Positions 28,262 through 36,699 of a stretch of DNA of 64,000 nt are shown here, one piece after another. A program made the translations under genes and the position numbers. Numbering within the stretch: the stretch's first letter is position 1; the number at the start of each line of letters is the position of its first letter. The stretch is taken from contig OZ244783.1 of the NCBI GenBank assembly GCA_965219635.1, positions 3,038,001 to 3,102,000 of the forward strand, read 5' to 3'. The stretch is from JAPOXR01 sp965219635 (GTDB lineage: Bacteria; Pseudomonadota; Alphaproteobacteria; Rhodobacterales; Rhodobacteraceae). The notes under the pieces were generated by a model, which was not told the DNA's origin, searched no databases, and was given only the letters and a program-made list of their open reading frames with translations.

Positions 28262-28624
28262 TCAGTTGATGCTACGAAGTGAGCCATCGACCGAGAGCTG
28301 CGATGCTCCGCTTCCGAACAGGGAACCGACACCGACGCCAAGCGTTGTCGGTATGGCCACCAGAGCGGCTCCCACCAGGATCAGGGTGAAGGCGGTCGAG
28401 AGCCGGGCAGAAGGGTCGTTGGGATTGATTGAATGCTGCCTCAGCTTGAGCAGGCCGGCAATGCCAAGGCAAATGCCCAGTATGAACGCGACGGCGCCTA
28501 TCAGGTCGGCGATATCGCCTGCTTGCGACTGCAGACCGGCAGCCACATCCCCCAGGTCGGCAACTTGGGCATAGGCCTGTGGCGCAGCAAGGGCCAGCAG
28601 CATCGAATGGAATGCGAGCTTCAT
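28262..28624 (-). CDS. icmD: IcmD/DotP-like small membrane protein
   Basis: A 120-residue exported membrane protein. It has a signal peptide (SMLLALAAPQAYA) and two hydrophobic segments at about residues 40-60 and 78-98. Between them lies LKLRQHSINPNDPSARLSTA, very like the KFKQHKDNPTQ... loop between the two helices of IcmD/DotP (TraR). A perfect AAGGAGG lies seven bases before the ATG, so it should be translated strongly. It is first in the block and probably has its promoter in 28625-28879. The related IcmC/DotE has a similar topology and cannot be excluded. Confidence 0.72.
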   Translation of the reverse strand: MKLAFHSMLLALAAPQAYAQVADLGDVAAGLQSQAGDIADLIGAVAFILGICLGIAGLLKLRQHSINPNDPSARLSTAFTLILVGAALVAIPTTLGVGVGSLFGSGASQLSVDGSLRSIN

Positions 28625-28798
28625 TATGGTTTGCCTCCTTGACGATCATGCATCCGTTCCGGGCTCGGGCGAATGACCGGGCAATGCTTGACAGCCATCA
28701 GTGAGAATTGAGCGAACAATTCTCCGGCCCCGTTCCCGTTCATGTGGAAATCCCCGGCGCCTGCGCTTGCGATGCAACCAACGCTCCCGTTTCTCAAC

Positions 28799-28845
28799 AT
28801 CAGCCGATGCTGATCTGTTGCGTATTTGTTCTTTTCTGTTATGTT
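28799..28845 (+). promoter_or_regulatory. Promoter and palindrome in the icmD / zinc-ribbon divergent region
   Basis: For the rightward gene, TTGCGT (28818-28823) and TATGTT (28840-28845) are spaced by 16 bases, a fair sigma-70-type promoter 35 bases before the ATG at 28880. Directly upstream lies ATCAGC-CGAT-GCTGAT (28799-28814), a perfect inverted repeat and a candidate regulator site serving both directions. Confidence 0.5.
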
Positions 28846-28879
28846 GGCCGGATCGAATTCAAACCGGTCTGGAGTTCTC

Positions 28880-29266
28880 ATGAATCCGCAAGCAGCCCCC
28901 CATCCCAAAACCGTCGGCATCCGCCGGACTGGCCGCCACGCACATCTCAAGGGATTGGTTTGGTCGGAAGACGAAACGCATCAACTGGTCGAACTCTGGA
29001 AGCGCCATATGCCGTTCGACCGTATTGCAAGAAGCATGGGGCGTTCGCGCAAGGCTGTGCTGATCAAGGCCAGCAGGCTCGGATTGACGGACCGTCAACA
29101 GTGGGACAGCCAGGTTGCAGAGAAGCGGCGAAGCAACGGGAAGGTCCGTCCATGCCTCAGTTGCAAGAGGCTGTTCTTCTCCGAGGGAGTCGGAAACCGC
29201 ATCTGCCCGCATTGCAAGCAGCATCCTGACTGGGATTCCGGAAATGACTGTGTCGCCCACGGGTAG
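28880..29266 (+). CDS. Small Myb/GcrA-like and zinc-ribbon protein
   Basis: 128 residues from the ATG at 28880, preceded by GGAG. The N-terminal half (residues about 26-70, VWSEDETHQLVELWKRHMPF, then DRIARSMGRSRKAVLIKASRLGL) is a Myb/SANT-like or GcrA-like helix-turn-helix with the typical W-S-xx-E start. The C-terminal part is a zinc ribbon with Cys92-x-x-Cys95 and Cys109-x-x-Cys112. The combination suggests a DNA-binding regulator. It faces the icm block across a shared intergenic region containing a palindrome and precedes the primase by 35 bases, so it may control the element's transfer or replication genes. Confidence 0.7.
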   Translation: MNPQAAPHPKTVGIRRTGRHAHLKGLVWSEDETHQLVELWKRHMPFDRIARSMGRSRKAVLIKASRLGLTDRQQWDSQVAEKRRSNGKVRPCLSCKRLFFSEGVGNRICPHCKQHPDWDSGNDCVAHG

Positions 29267-29301
29267 ACGCTGCATGCAGGGAATGCCGCAGGCCGCATGA
29301 C

Positions 29302-30690
29302 ATGAGCCAAGATGCCGGCAAGGAAGATCTCTATCGGCGGATCGCCTTGGTCAAGGCGGCCTTGGGTCTTGGAGACACGATCACCAAAATCACAGGCATC
29401 AGGCTGGAGCCCTGTTCCTACGGAGCCAAGGCCTGTTGTCCGTTCCATCGCGAGTCGACGCCGTCTTTCTATGTCAACGAGTCTACCGGCCGCTACAAGT
29501 GCTTCGGAGCCGGCTGCGGAGTCAGCGGCGATGTCATCCAGTTCCTCGGCGACTGGTATTCGATCGGGTTCAGAGAGGCGCTCAAGCTCGCCGGTGAACT
29601 TGCTTGCCTGCCTGAGTCAATTCCGCCTTCCGGGTGGCCAGGATTGCCGCCACCGGTTGACCATCGGGCCTGGAACGCTGCGATTTCGGGATCCCGCAGG
29701 AACGAACCCGCCCTGCGCCCGGCTTCTGCATTTCTGCAACCTGTTCCCGGCCATGTCGCATTGCCGGAGCCTGGCCGGAAGGTTTCGGTCCTTGATCCGG
29801 TCAGGAAGCGTGTCATAAGGTTGGTTCCGAGCCATGTGCACAGATACTGCCAGCCGGATGGTTCAACACTGTGCCTCGTGCTGCGCTCACGCGCCCGCAA
29901 CGGCAGGAAATTCTTCATTCAAGCAGCCTGGAACGACGAACCCGGCAAACAGGGATGGGTTCTGGCCAGGTTTCCAAGGGATGTGGCGCGGCCCGTCTAC
30001 GGGCTTGAAGGCATTCCCAGCTGGCAAGCTGTAGGTGGCGTTGGTGTATTGCTGGTTGATGGCGAAAAAACACGCGATGCGGCAACTCAACTGCTTCCTG
30101 TCCGGAATACCGGACTTCTGGTCCTCTCTGCCATGGGAGGAGGAAACGCCGCCCGCCTTGCCGATTGGTCACCGTTGGCAAACGCATGCGCGGCAATGGG
30201 AAACGCCACCCGCCCAACCATCGACGTGATTGTCTGGCCGGACGCCGACCAGCCGGCTCAAGACCGCAATGGATCCGTGCGGGATCGCCAGTTGCACTTT
30301 GCGCAAGCAATTGCTGCAACGATTGGGAATTCCCTCAACTCGTTGGGCGTGAGCGCCCGTTATTCCAGGGTACTGCCGCCTGAAGGATCGGACAATGGCT
30401 GGGACCTCGCAGACGCACTGGAGCAAGGCTGGACAATCGGGACGGCACTGGCTCATCTCAAGGAGTTCCGGGTTCCGTTGGACACGCCTAAGTCACCGGC
30501 ACCGCAACTGCGTCCCAATCCAATCCCGGAAGCCCGCCAAAGTTCTGAGCCGGAGGCCGGGCCGCGCCTAGCCGGCCTGCCCGCTCCCCTCGCAACCGGC
30601 ACGCAGATGAGACCTGCTGCCCTGGAATTGCCACTCCGGCAATCAGGTCAGATGGAGGCAACGCCCGATGTCAGCCTGGATGCTGCTTGA
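29302..30690 (+). CDS. CHC2 zinc-finger primase-like protein
   Basis: 462 residues. The N-terminus has a DnaG-type CHC2 zinc finger: CPFH at residues 46-49, FYVNESTGRYKCF, and Cys72 in GCGVSGDVIQF, the class that recognises single-stranded templates. A later TOPRIM-like segment VLLVDGEKTRDAA lies at about 250-262, with VIVWPDADQP further on (about residue 309) supplying the DxD. No helicase domain follows, and the last 80 residues are proline-rich and probably disordered. Such primases belong to plasmids, integrative elements and phages rather than to the chromosome, where DnaG is longer. It sits after the zinc-ribbon gene in an apparent operon. Confidence 0.8.
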   Translation: MSQDAGKEDLYRRIALVKAALGLGDTITKITGIRLEPCSYGAKACCPFHRESTPSFYVNESTGRYKCFGAGCGVSGDVIQFLGDWYSIGFREALKLAGELACLPESIPPSGWPGLPPPVDHRAWNAAISGSRRNEPALRPASAFLQPVPGHVALPEPGRKVSVLDPVRKRVIRLVPSHVHRYCQPDGSTLCLVLRSRARNGRKFFIQAAWNDEPGKQGWVLARFPRDVARPVYGLEGIPSWQAVGGVGVLLVDGEKTRDAATQLLPVRNTGLLVLSAMGGGNAARLADWSPLANACAAMGNATRPTIDVIVWPDADQPAQDRNGSVRDRQLHFAQAIAATIGNSLNSLGVSARYSRVLPPEGSDNGWDLADALEQGWTIGTALAHLKEFRVPLDTPKSPAPQLRPNPIPEARQSSEPEAGPRLAGLPAPLATGTQMRPAALELPLRQSGQMEATPDVSLDAA

Positions 30691-30710
30691 GGCATTTTTG
30701 CTGGCCTGCC

Positions 30711-31808
30711 TTATTCGGCGGCTTCAGTTTGAGTCCGTTTCAGTGCTCGGCCATCATCACCAAAATAGTGGATCCTGTGCCTGTTCAAACGCACGCGGAC
30801 CTCGTCGCCGGCACGCAGTTGTTCTTCGGGCGACGTTCGCATGGTGATGGACGAACTTGACGCATCCGTCTGGAGGTAGACGAGCGACTCCGCCCCGAGC
30901 TTCTCGACAATTTCCACCTTCGCAGGAAAACTGCCGTCACTGGCATTCCCCGTAGCAAGTTCAACATGCTCAGGCCTGATACCAATCGCCACGGCCTTCT
31001 TTTGCATACCGGCAGGCGCCTCCACCCGCAGCGAACCGGCAGCGAACACGGCGCTTGCATTCCCGCCCTGGTATTGGACGTCCAGGAAGTTCATTGCGGG
31101 TGAACCTAGGAAGCCGGCAACAAACCGGTTGGCCGGCTGCTCATAGAGGTCGATCGGGGATCCAACCTGCTCGATCCGCCCCTTGCTCATGACCACTATC
31201 CGGTTGGCCAGCGTCATCGCTTCGGTCTGATCGTGTGTGACATAAATCATGGTTGTGCCAAGCCGCTGGTGCAGGCGCGCCAGTTCCAGACGCATCTGCA
31301 CCCTCAACGCCGCATCAAGGTTCGACAGGGGTTCGTCGAACAGGAACACCTTCGGGTCGCGAATGATCGACCTGCCGATGGCAACCCGCTGCCGCTGGCC
31401 ACCGGACAACTGACGCGGCTTGCGGGCCAGCAAGTCCTCGACCTGGAGAATGCGGGCGGCTTCCGCCACGCGTTTGCTGATCTCATCCCGGGGTAGCCTG
31501 GCCAGGCGAAGCCCGAAACCGATGTTCTCCGCCACCGTCATGTGCGGGAACAGGGCGTACGACTGGAAGACCATTGCCACGCTCCGCCTTGACGGCTTCA
31601 TGGCGGTCACGTCGGCGCCACCGATATGGATCCGTCCGCTGCTGACCTCCTCAAGCCCGGTAATCAGGCGCAGCAGCGTCGACTTGCCGCAACCTGATGG
31701 ACCGACAAACACGACGAACTCTCCGTCGGACGCCTCGAAACTGATGCTGTCTATCACCTGCGCATCGCCAAAGCTCTTCGAGACGTTATCAAGGCGGAGG
31801 CCAACCAT
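30711..31808 (-). CDS. Carbohydrate ABC transporter ATP-binding protein (UgpC/MalK type)
   Basis: ATPase of a sugar or glycerol-phosphate importer. Walker A GPSGCGKST is near residues 38-46, signature LSGGQRQRVAIGRS at about 134, Walker B VFLFDEPLSNLDA, and the switch His in YVTHDQTEAMTL. The C-terminal TOBE/regulatory domain is present (AIGIRPEHVEL), giving 365 residues, the MalK/UgpC size. It is last in the operon, three bases after the second permease. The substrate cannot be told from the ATPase. Confidence 0.93.
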   Translation of the reverse strand: MVGLRLDNVSKSFGDAQVIDSISFEASDGEFVVFVGPSGCGKSTLLRLITGLEEVSSGRIHIGGADVTAMKPSRRSVAMVFQSYALFPHMTVAENIGFGLRLARLPRDEISKRVAEAARILQVEDLLARKPRQLSGGQRQRVAIGRSIIRDPKVFLFDEPLSNLDAALRVQMRLELARLHQRLGTTMIYVTHDQTEAMTLANRIVVMSKGRIEQVGSPIDLYEQPANRFVAGFLGSPAMNFLDVQYQGGNASAVFAAGSLRVEAPAGMQKKAVAIGIRPEHVELATGNASDGSFPAKVEIVEKLGAESLVYLQTDASSSSITMRTSPEEQLRAGDEVRVRLNRHRIHYFGDDGRALKRTQTEAAE

Positions 31809-31811
31809 CGT

Positions 31812-32669
31812 TCAACCCTTAACGGCTCCCATCGTCATTCCCTTGATGAAGTAGCGCTGGAAGAACAGGAAAACGATCAGGGTCGGAATGCTGGCAATCA
31901 ATGACAGCGCCCCCTGAACGCCCCAGGCTACCGAATACTGACCCTTCAGATTGACAATCCCGATCATGATTGTCCGTTTTTCATCGGAATTGGTGAAGAT
32001 CAACGGCCACAGGAAATCGTTCCAGATCCAGGTGAACTGCAGCGTAGCCAGAACCGCAATCGCCGGCAGGCTGAGTGGCAAGGCGACGCGTGTCAGAACC
32101 TGCCACTCATTGGCCCCCTCCAGGATTGCGGCCTCCCTGAGAGCATTCGGGACCGTCGCAAAGAAGTTGCGCATCAGCAGGGTGCAGATCGGGATGCCCA
32201 GCGCAGTATGCACGATCACGATCGGCCAAAGAGTGTCGATCAGGCCCATCGTGTTGAACAGCCTGAACAGCGGGATCAGAATGACCTGTGGCGGGAAGAA
32301 CATGCCCGACACGAGAACAAGAAACAGAAGATCGCTTCCTCTGAATGGCAGCTTCGAAAACACGTAACCGGCGAAAATGCCCAGCGTGATCGACGCCGCC
32401 GTTGCCGGGACCGTAACCAGCAGCGTGTTCAGGATATAACGGTGCACGGCGGGATTGCCGGCGACCTCGGCGAAGTTGCCGAGATACAGGGTGTCCGGAA
32501 CCGTCCAGAGTTGCCCGAAAGCGATATCGCGGGTTGTCTTGATCGACGACAGGAGAACGCCCAGGGTCGGCGCCAGGAACAAGAGCGCAAGGCAGACAAG
32601 GCAGGCAAAGATTGCCGCAGGCCAGGGATTGAATTCCCTCGGCGGCCGGTCAATGGCGGCGTCAACCAT
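31812..32669 (-). CDS. Carbohydrate ABC transporter permease (MalG/UgpE type)
   Basis: Second inner-membrane subunit of the sugar importer, with six predicted helices over 285 residues. The EAA loop facing the ATPase reads NALREAAILEGANEWQVLTRVALPLSLP, diagnostic for binding-protein-dependent permeases of the CUT1 group. Its start overlaps the end of the first permease gene by eight bases, and its stop is three bases from the ATPase start. Confidence 0.93.
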   Translation of the reverse strand: MVDAAIDRPPREFNPWPAAIFACLVCLALLFLAPTLGVLLSSIKTTRDIAFGQLWTVPDTLYLGNFAEVAGNPAVHRYILNTLLVTVPATAASITLGIFAGYVFSKLPFRGSDLLFLVLVSGMFFPPQVILIPLFRLFNTMGLIDTLWPIVIVHTALGIPICTLLMRNFFATVPNALREAAILEGANEWQVLTRVALPLSLPAIAVLATLQFTWIWNDFLWPLIFTNSDEKRTIMIGIVNLKGQYSVAWGVQGALSLIASIPTLIVFLFFQRYFIKGMTMGAVKG

Positions 32670-33543
32670 AGATTTCGTCTACCCGCCGCAACTGCCGGAA
32701 ATAGATGCGGATGATGGTCAGGGCGACCAGGAACAGCACGACTGAAATGGCGCTGCCATAGCCCATCAGGTACTTCTTGAAGGACTCGTTGTACATGTGC
32801 ATGGCCAGCGTGTCCGAAGAATGGAACGGTCCGCCGCCCGTCATGATGTAGAGGATGTCGAAACCCTTGAGTGAATTGATGACGCTGAGAGCGATGACGA
32901 CAACGGTGGCCGGCGTCAGCAGCGGTATCACGACCATGCGGATGCGCTGCCAGGAGCTGGCGCCTTCGATTTCGCACACCTCGAGGAGATCCTCGGGGAT
33001 CGATGTCAGCCCGGCAAGGTAGATCACCATCGACAGTCCGGTCTGCTGCCATGCCCATGCAACGATGACCGAACCAAGCGCCGTGTCGGGCTTCGCAAGC
33101 CACGGAAAGCGGAACTGTTCTCCGCTCGCCAGTCCGATGACCGTGTTCAGGAGACCCCAATCCTGCTGATAGATCCAGACCCAGATCTGACCCACCACCA
33201 CGGCAGAGAGGCAGATCGGAAGATAGAAGATCGACTTGAAGATGGTGCCGCCGGGCACCCGGCTGTCAATCAGCAGCGCAAGGCCCAATCCGAGCATCGT
33301 CGGCAACGTGATTGCTGCCGCCATCCAGATGACGGTGTTGATCGCTGCATTGAGGAACAGCTTGTCGGTGACGATCTTCGTGTAGTTGGAGAACCACACA
33401 TAGTCGAAATCGCGATTGAAACCGTTCCAGTTGGTGAAGCTGTAATGGAACGAACTGAAGAGCGGCCAGATGACGAAGACTGCGAACACCGTGAACGGCG
33501 CAACCAGGAGTACAATCCGCCAGAATTTGTTGCTTTGCTCCAT
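32662..33543 (-). CDS. Carbohydrate ABC transporter permease (MalF/UgpA type)
   Basis: First inner-membrane subunit of the CUT1-type importer, 293 residues with six helices. The EAA loop is EDLLEVCEIEGASSWQRIRMVVIPLLTP. The ATG at 33543 has no obvious ribosome binding site, and a strong hairpin lies between it and the binding-protein gene, so permease expression should be well below that of the binding protein. Confidence 0.93.
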   Translation of the reverse strand: MEQSNKFWRIVLLVAPFTVFAVFVIWPLFSSFHYSFTNWNGFNRDFDYVWFSNYTKIVTDKLFLNAAINTVIWMAAAITLPTMLGLGLALLIDSRVPGGTIFKSIFYLPICLSAVVVGQIWVWIYQQDWGLLNTVIGLASGEQFRFPWLAKPDTALGSVIVAWAWQQTGLSMVIYLAGLTSIPEDLLEVCEIEGASSWQRIRMVVIPLLTPATVVVIALSVINSLKGFDILYIMTGGGPFHSSDTLAMHMYNESFKKYLMGYGSAISVVLFLVALTIIRIYFRQLRRVDEIYG

Positions 33544-33564
33544 TGGCCGCGTGCCGCAGGCAGG

Positions 33565-33598
33565 CCGGGGGAACGGGCACTGTGTCCCGTTCCCCCGG
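33565..33598 (-). promoter_or_regulatory. Perfect 13-bp hairpin between binding-protein and permease genes
   Basis: CCGGGGGAACGGG (33565-33577) and CCCGTTCCCCCGG (33586-33598) form a perfect 13-bp stem with an 8-base loop, 16 bases after the binding-protein stop. No U-tract follows in the transcribed direction. Such structures after periplasmic binding-protein genes protect the upstream mRNA from 3' decay and reduce read-through (the malE-malF principle). Confidence 0.8.
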
Positions 33599-33614
33599 AT
33601 GTTTCAGGAGATGA

Positions 33615-34886
33615 TCAGTTGGCGAAAGCGGCCATTGCTGCCGCCTGTGTATCCGCCATCAACCCCGCAGGGTCAGAGGAGTCATCCATGAATTGCGAGA
33701 ACATGGACAGGCCGACCTCTGCTACTGGCGGAGGCGTCGCAAGATCGTAGTTGAATGCGAAGGCTTCCGCGGCGGCAACTGCTGCCGATGCCCGCTGCAT
33801 CACCGAAGTGTACACCGAAGGATCGACATTCACGTTGCCGGAAAGAGCGCCCTGCGCATTCGCCCATTCAACCTGGGCGTCCGTGTTCTTGATGAAATAG
33901 GCAAGCCAGGCCTCTGCACCGGCGACATTCTCTGCATTGGCAGAAATCACCCATCCATCGACCGGTCCAACAACTGCGTTCGGAACACCCTCCGTGATCG
34001 TCGGGAACTCGAAGAAATCGTAGTCATCGCCCGGAACCAGCCCGAGGCTGTTCCAGTAACCGGTGATCCATGTGCCCATCAGGGTCATGGCTGCTTCGCC
34101 CCTCGCCACGCGATCCGATGCGTCCGTCCAGCTGTCGGCATTCGCGTTTGGCACGAAGCAGTCCCGATCGATCAGGTCTGCCCACATCGCCATGGCGTTG
34201 AGAACTTCAGGATCCTCATAGGACGCCGAGCCATTCATCAGGTTGGCCCGGTATTCCGGACCAGCAGTGCGCAAGATCAGATAGTCGAACCAGAACTGTG
34301 CCGGCCAGCGGTTCATCGAACCGAGGGCAATCGGCGCAATGCCCTGACCCTTCAGGTTCTCGCACAGGTCGAGAAGCCCCTGCCAGTCGCTCGGGAACTC
34401 CGTGATGCCGGCATCGTCCATCACCTTCTTGTTGTAGAACATCCCGGCGTAGTGATAGCCCGCAGGTATCAGGTAACGGTTCCCGTTATACATCGTCGCA
34501 CTGTCGGCGAGGGCCTTGGCGATCACATCGTCCATGCCTTCGCTTGCCCACATGCCGTCGATTGGCGACAGGCTGTTCGAGTCGACAACGAACTGAACCC
34601 TTGCGCCCGCCCAGTAGCTGAACACATCGGGAAGACTTTGGCCAGCCGCGCGCACGAGAATATCCGTCTTGAAGTCCTCATGCCCCACCGGGCTGTCCTT
34701 CATGGTATATCCGGTTTCCTCCGCAAACTTGCCAGCGATCGAGTCGATCGCCGCCTTGCCGAGCTCGCCGGTGAAATAGTGGCTGATGGTAACGTCACCT
34801 TCAGCAGAAGATACCGCAGGCAGGGACAGAACAGTAATCGGGGCCGCCGCAAACGCAAACAACAGACTACGTAGAGGAACTCTCAT
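33615..34886 (-). CDS. Extracellular solute-binding protein of the carbohydrate ABC transporter
   Basis: Periplasmic receptor of the importer, family 1 (MalE/UgpB-like). The start is ATG 34886 with GGGAGG in the right place, giving 423 residues and a classical signal peptide (LLFAFAAAPITVLSLPAVSSA). The upstream extension to 34997 is unlikely. Mature regions typical of the family include YFTGELGKAAIDSIAGKFAEETG and LFYNKKVMDDAGI-like PAGYHYAGMFYNKKVMDDAGI. First gene of the four-gene transport operon. The nearby Gfo/Idh oxidoreductase on the opposite strand suggests a sugar or polyol as substrate, which is inference. Confidence 0.92.
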   Translation of the reverse strand: MRVPLRSLLFAFAAAPITVLSLPAVSSAEGDVTISHYFTGELGKAAIDSIAGKFAEETGYTMKDSPVGHEDFKTDILVRAAGQSLPDVFSYWAGARVQFVVDSNSLSPIDGMWASEGMDDVIAKALADSATMYNGNRYLIPAGYHYAGMFYNKKVMDDAGITEFPSDWQGLLDLCENLKGQGIAPIALGSMNRWPAQFWFDYLILRTAGPEYRANLMNGSASYEDPEVLNAMAMWADLIDRDCFVPNANADSWTDASDRVARGEAAMTLMGTWITGYWNSLGLVPGDDYDFFEFPTITEGVPNAVVGPVDGWVISANAENVAGAEAWLAYFIKNTDAQVEWANAQGALSGNVNVDPSVYTSVMQRASAAVAAAEAFAFNYDLATPPPVAEVGLSMFSQFMDDSSDPAGLMADTQAAAMAAFAN

Positions 34887-35199
34887 TCTTTTGCCTCCCT
34901 CGGCTTCGTGGTTTGTCTTGCGAACTATATCGCTCTGATGGGCGGAGTCCATCGGTTGCGGACAATTCGGCCTCCTGCACCAAGTTGCGGATGGCATTGG
35001 CCAATGCTCTAAACATGAGCAACCTCATTGTTGATGGGTCATTCCGGGCCGCCTCCTGCAGGTCCTTGCGGACACCCTGAGCTTCCATTTCTTTGTTGAT
35101 CTGGTTGACTAACTCATCCACAGTTTGATCCATCACCTTTGGGTCGAATTCCCTGATGTCGACGCTCGAATTCGGAGGTGGTTTTGGTGTTTTCGTCAT
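34867..35199 (-). CDS. Small hypothetical protein upstream of the binding-protein gene
   Basis: 110 residues, not recognised. The ATG at 35199 has TGGAGC nine bases upstream. The sequence is hydrophilic and helical (VMDQTVDELVNQINKEMEAQ, LLMFRALANAIRNLVQEAEL) with a basic, Ser-rich tail, and has no signal peptide. Its last seven codons overlap the start of the binding-protein gene, an arrangement that would couple the two. It may be real because amphipathic helices and a ribosome site are present, but there is no family support. Confidence 0.5.
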   Translation of the reverse strand: MTKTPKPPPNSSVDIREFDPKVMDQTVDELVNQINKEMEAQGVRKDLQEAARNDPSTMRLLMFRALANAIRNLVQEAELSATDGLRPSERYSSQDKPRSRGRQKNESSST

Positions 35200-35622
35200 G
35201 ATGGCGCTCCATTCTGCGGGCAGCTGTCCGGCAAACGGGCGTTCAGGGTCATCTGAGCACTCCTGAAATACTTCCTAGCAGCGCTACGATACCAGAAATA
35301 TGCCAATCCCCGGCCTATGGGCGGGATTTAGCACGAATTGCCGGTCGAACAGAGTCCCCATCGGTCAATTTAATCATCCACAACCCACAGACTCCGCCAT
35401 GGGAGAAACGCAGCCAGTCAGTCAGCATGGCCGCTGCCAGTGGCTTCCACCCCGAACGAATTCAATCCGTCCAGGGAAGGCGCCGGGCGGATATGCCGCC
35501 AATGCTGTTGCCGCGTGCGGGGGAATTGGCAACCCCGGCGGGCGCCCGGTTGAACACAACTTGCCAATCCCGCGGGACTTCGTAATCTCGCATGCCAACC
35601 AACAATTGAAGCGGTATTGCCA
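35200..35622. other. Divergent intergenic region between sugar transporter operon and Gfo/Idh gene
   Basis: Must hold the promoters of the transport operon and of the oxidoreductase gene. No clear operator palindrome was seen, and no sugar-responsive regulator is encoded next to it. Confidence 0.5.
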
Positions 35623-36699
35623 ATGGCACGAGGGCCGACCGGTGTCGGGATTGTCGGGACAGGCCGGATTTCCGACCTTCACGCCATCGAATATCTGAAC
35701 AACCCGGATGCGAGAATCGTTGCCGTCTGCGACAGGGATGGGAACCGGGCAATGCAGAAGGCATCGGCATGGGGCGTGCCTGATGTCCTCGTGACCGACG
35801 ATCTTGATCAGTTGTTGGCTGCACCCGGGCTGGACATCGTGGAAATCCTCGTTCCGCATGACCTCCACCTGCCGATCGCCCTCAGTGCCATTGCGGCCGG
35901 AAAGGCTGTTTCGCTGCAAAAGCCAATGTGCATTTCCCTGGAAGAGGCTGGCATTCTAGTAGAAGCAGCCCGAGGGGCTGAACGGCCTGTCAAGATCTTC
36001 GAGAATTTCGTGTTCTTTCCTCCGGTAGCCGAGGCGGCCAGGTTGATCGGCGAAGGCGCCATCGGCGAGCCGCTGTCGATCAGGATCAAGAGCAATCCTG
36101 GAACCAGCAAGACCGCCTGGGAGGTTCCCCGGGATGCCGAGAACTGGAGGCAAAGCGGGAAGAGATCCGGGGGCGGGCCGCTTGTGTTCGATGATGGTCA
36201 CCACAAGTTTGCACTGGCATGGCACTTCATGGGCAATCCTCAGGAGGTACATGCGTTCATCGGCGCCACGGACCGCGGCGACGGCCTTTACTTCGATGCC
36301 CAGTCAATGATCTCGTTCCGGTTCCCAGGCAACCGGGTTGGCAGTCTTGAAGTGGTCTACTCTCCGGAACTTGAAATCAACTCCCGGCACTACGCGCAGG
36401 ACGACCGGGTTGAAATCACCGGAACCAGGGGCGTGATCTGGATCAATTGCGGCCACGGCCTCCTGCCCGGCAGTCCACCGCTGGCCATCTATCGGGATGG
36501 CCGGATGACAGAATTCACGGACATCGAAACCGATTGGGAACAGAGCTTCATTCACTCGACCCGGCATTTCATCGGCGTTGTGAGAGATGGAGGAAAGCCA
36601 GTGCTGACAGCGGAGGAAGGACGGCAGGTTCTGGCGTTTGCAGTTGCTGCCGAACGATCGGCCGCGGAAAACCGCACGGTTCGGCTCGACTCAGGCTGA
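35623..36699 (+). CDS. Gfo/Idh/MocA family oxidoreductase
   Basis: NAD(P)-dependent sugar or polyol dehydrogenase, 358 residues. The Rossmann motif GIVGTGRISDLHA is at the N-terminus, followed by VAVCDRDGNRA. The conserved catalytic-lysine motif appears as SLQKPMCISLEEA (EKP in most members). The C-terminal domain of the fold is complete, with DDGHHKFALAWHFMG supplying the His region. The ATG at 35623 is preferred to the TTG at 35617. Located opposite to a sugar ABC operon, so probably works on the imported sugar. Its 3' end overlaps the convergent kinase-like gene by nine bases. Confidence 0.88.
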   Translation: MARGPTGVGIVGTGRISDLHAIEYLNNPDARIVAVCDRDGNRAMQKASAWGVPDVLVTDDLDQLLAAPGLDIVEILVPHDLHLPIALSAIAAGKAVSLQKPMCISLEEAGILVEAARGAERPVKIFENFVFFPPVAEAARLIGEGAIGEPLSIRIKSNPGTSKTAWEVPRDAENWRQSGKRSGGGPLVFDDGHHKFALAWHFMGNPQEVHAFIGATDRGDGLYFDAQSMISFRFPGNRVGSLEVVYSPELEINSRHYAQDDRVEITGTRGVIWINCGHGLLPGSPPLAIYRDGRMTEFTDIETDWEQSFIHSTRHFIGVVRDGGKPVLTAEEGRQVLAFAVAAERSAAENRTVRLDSG

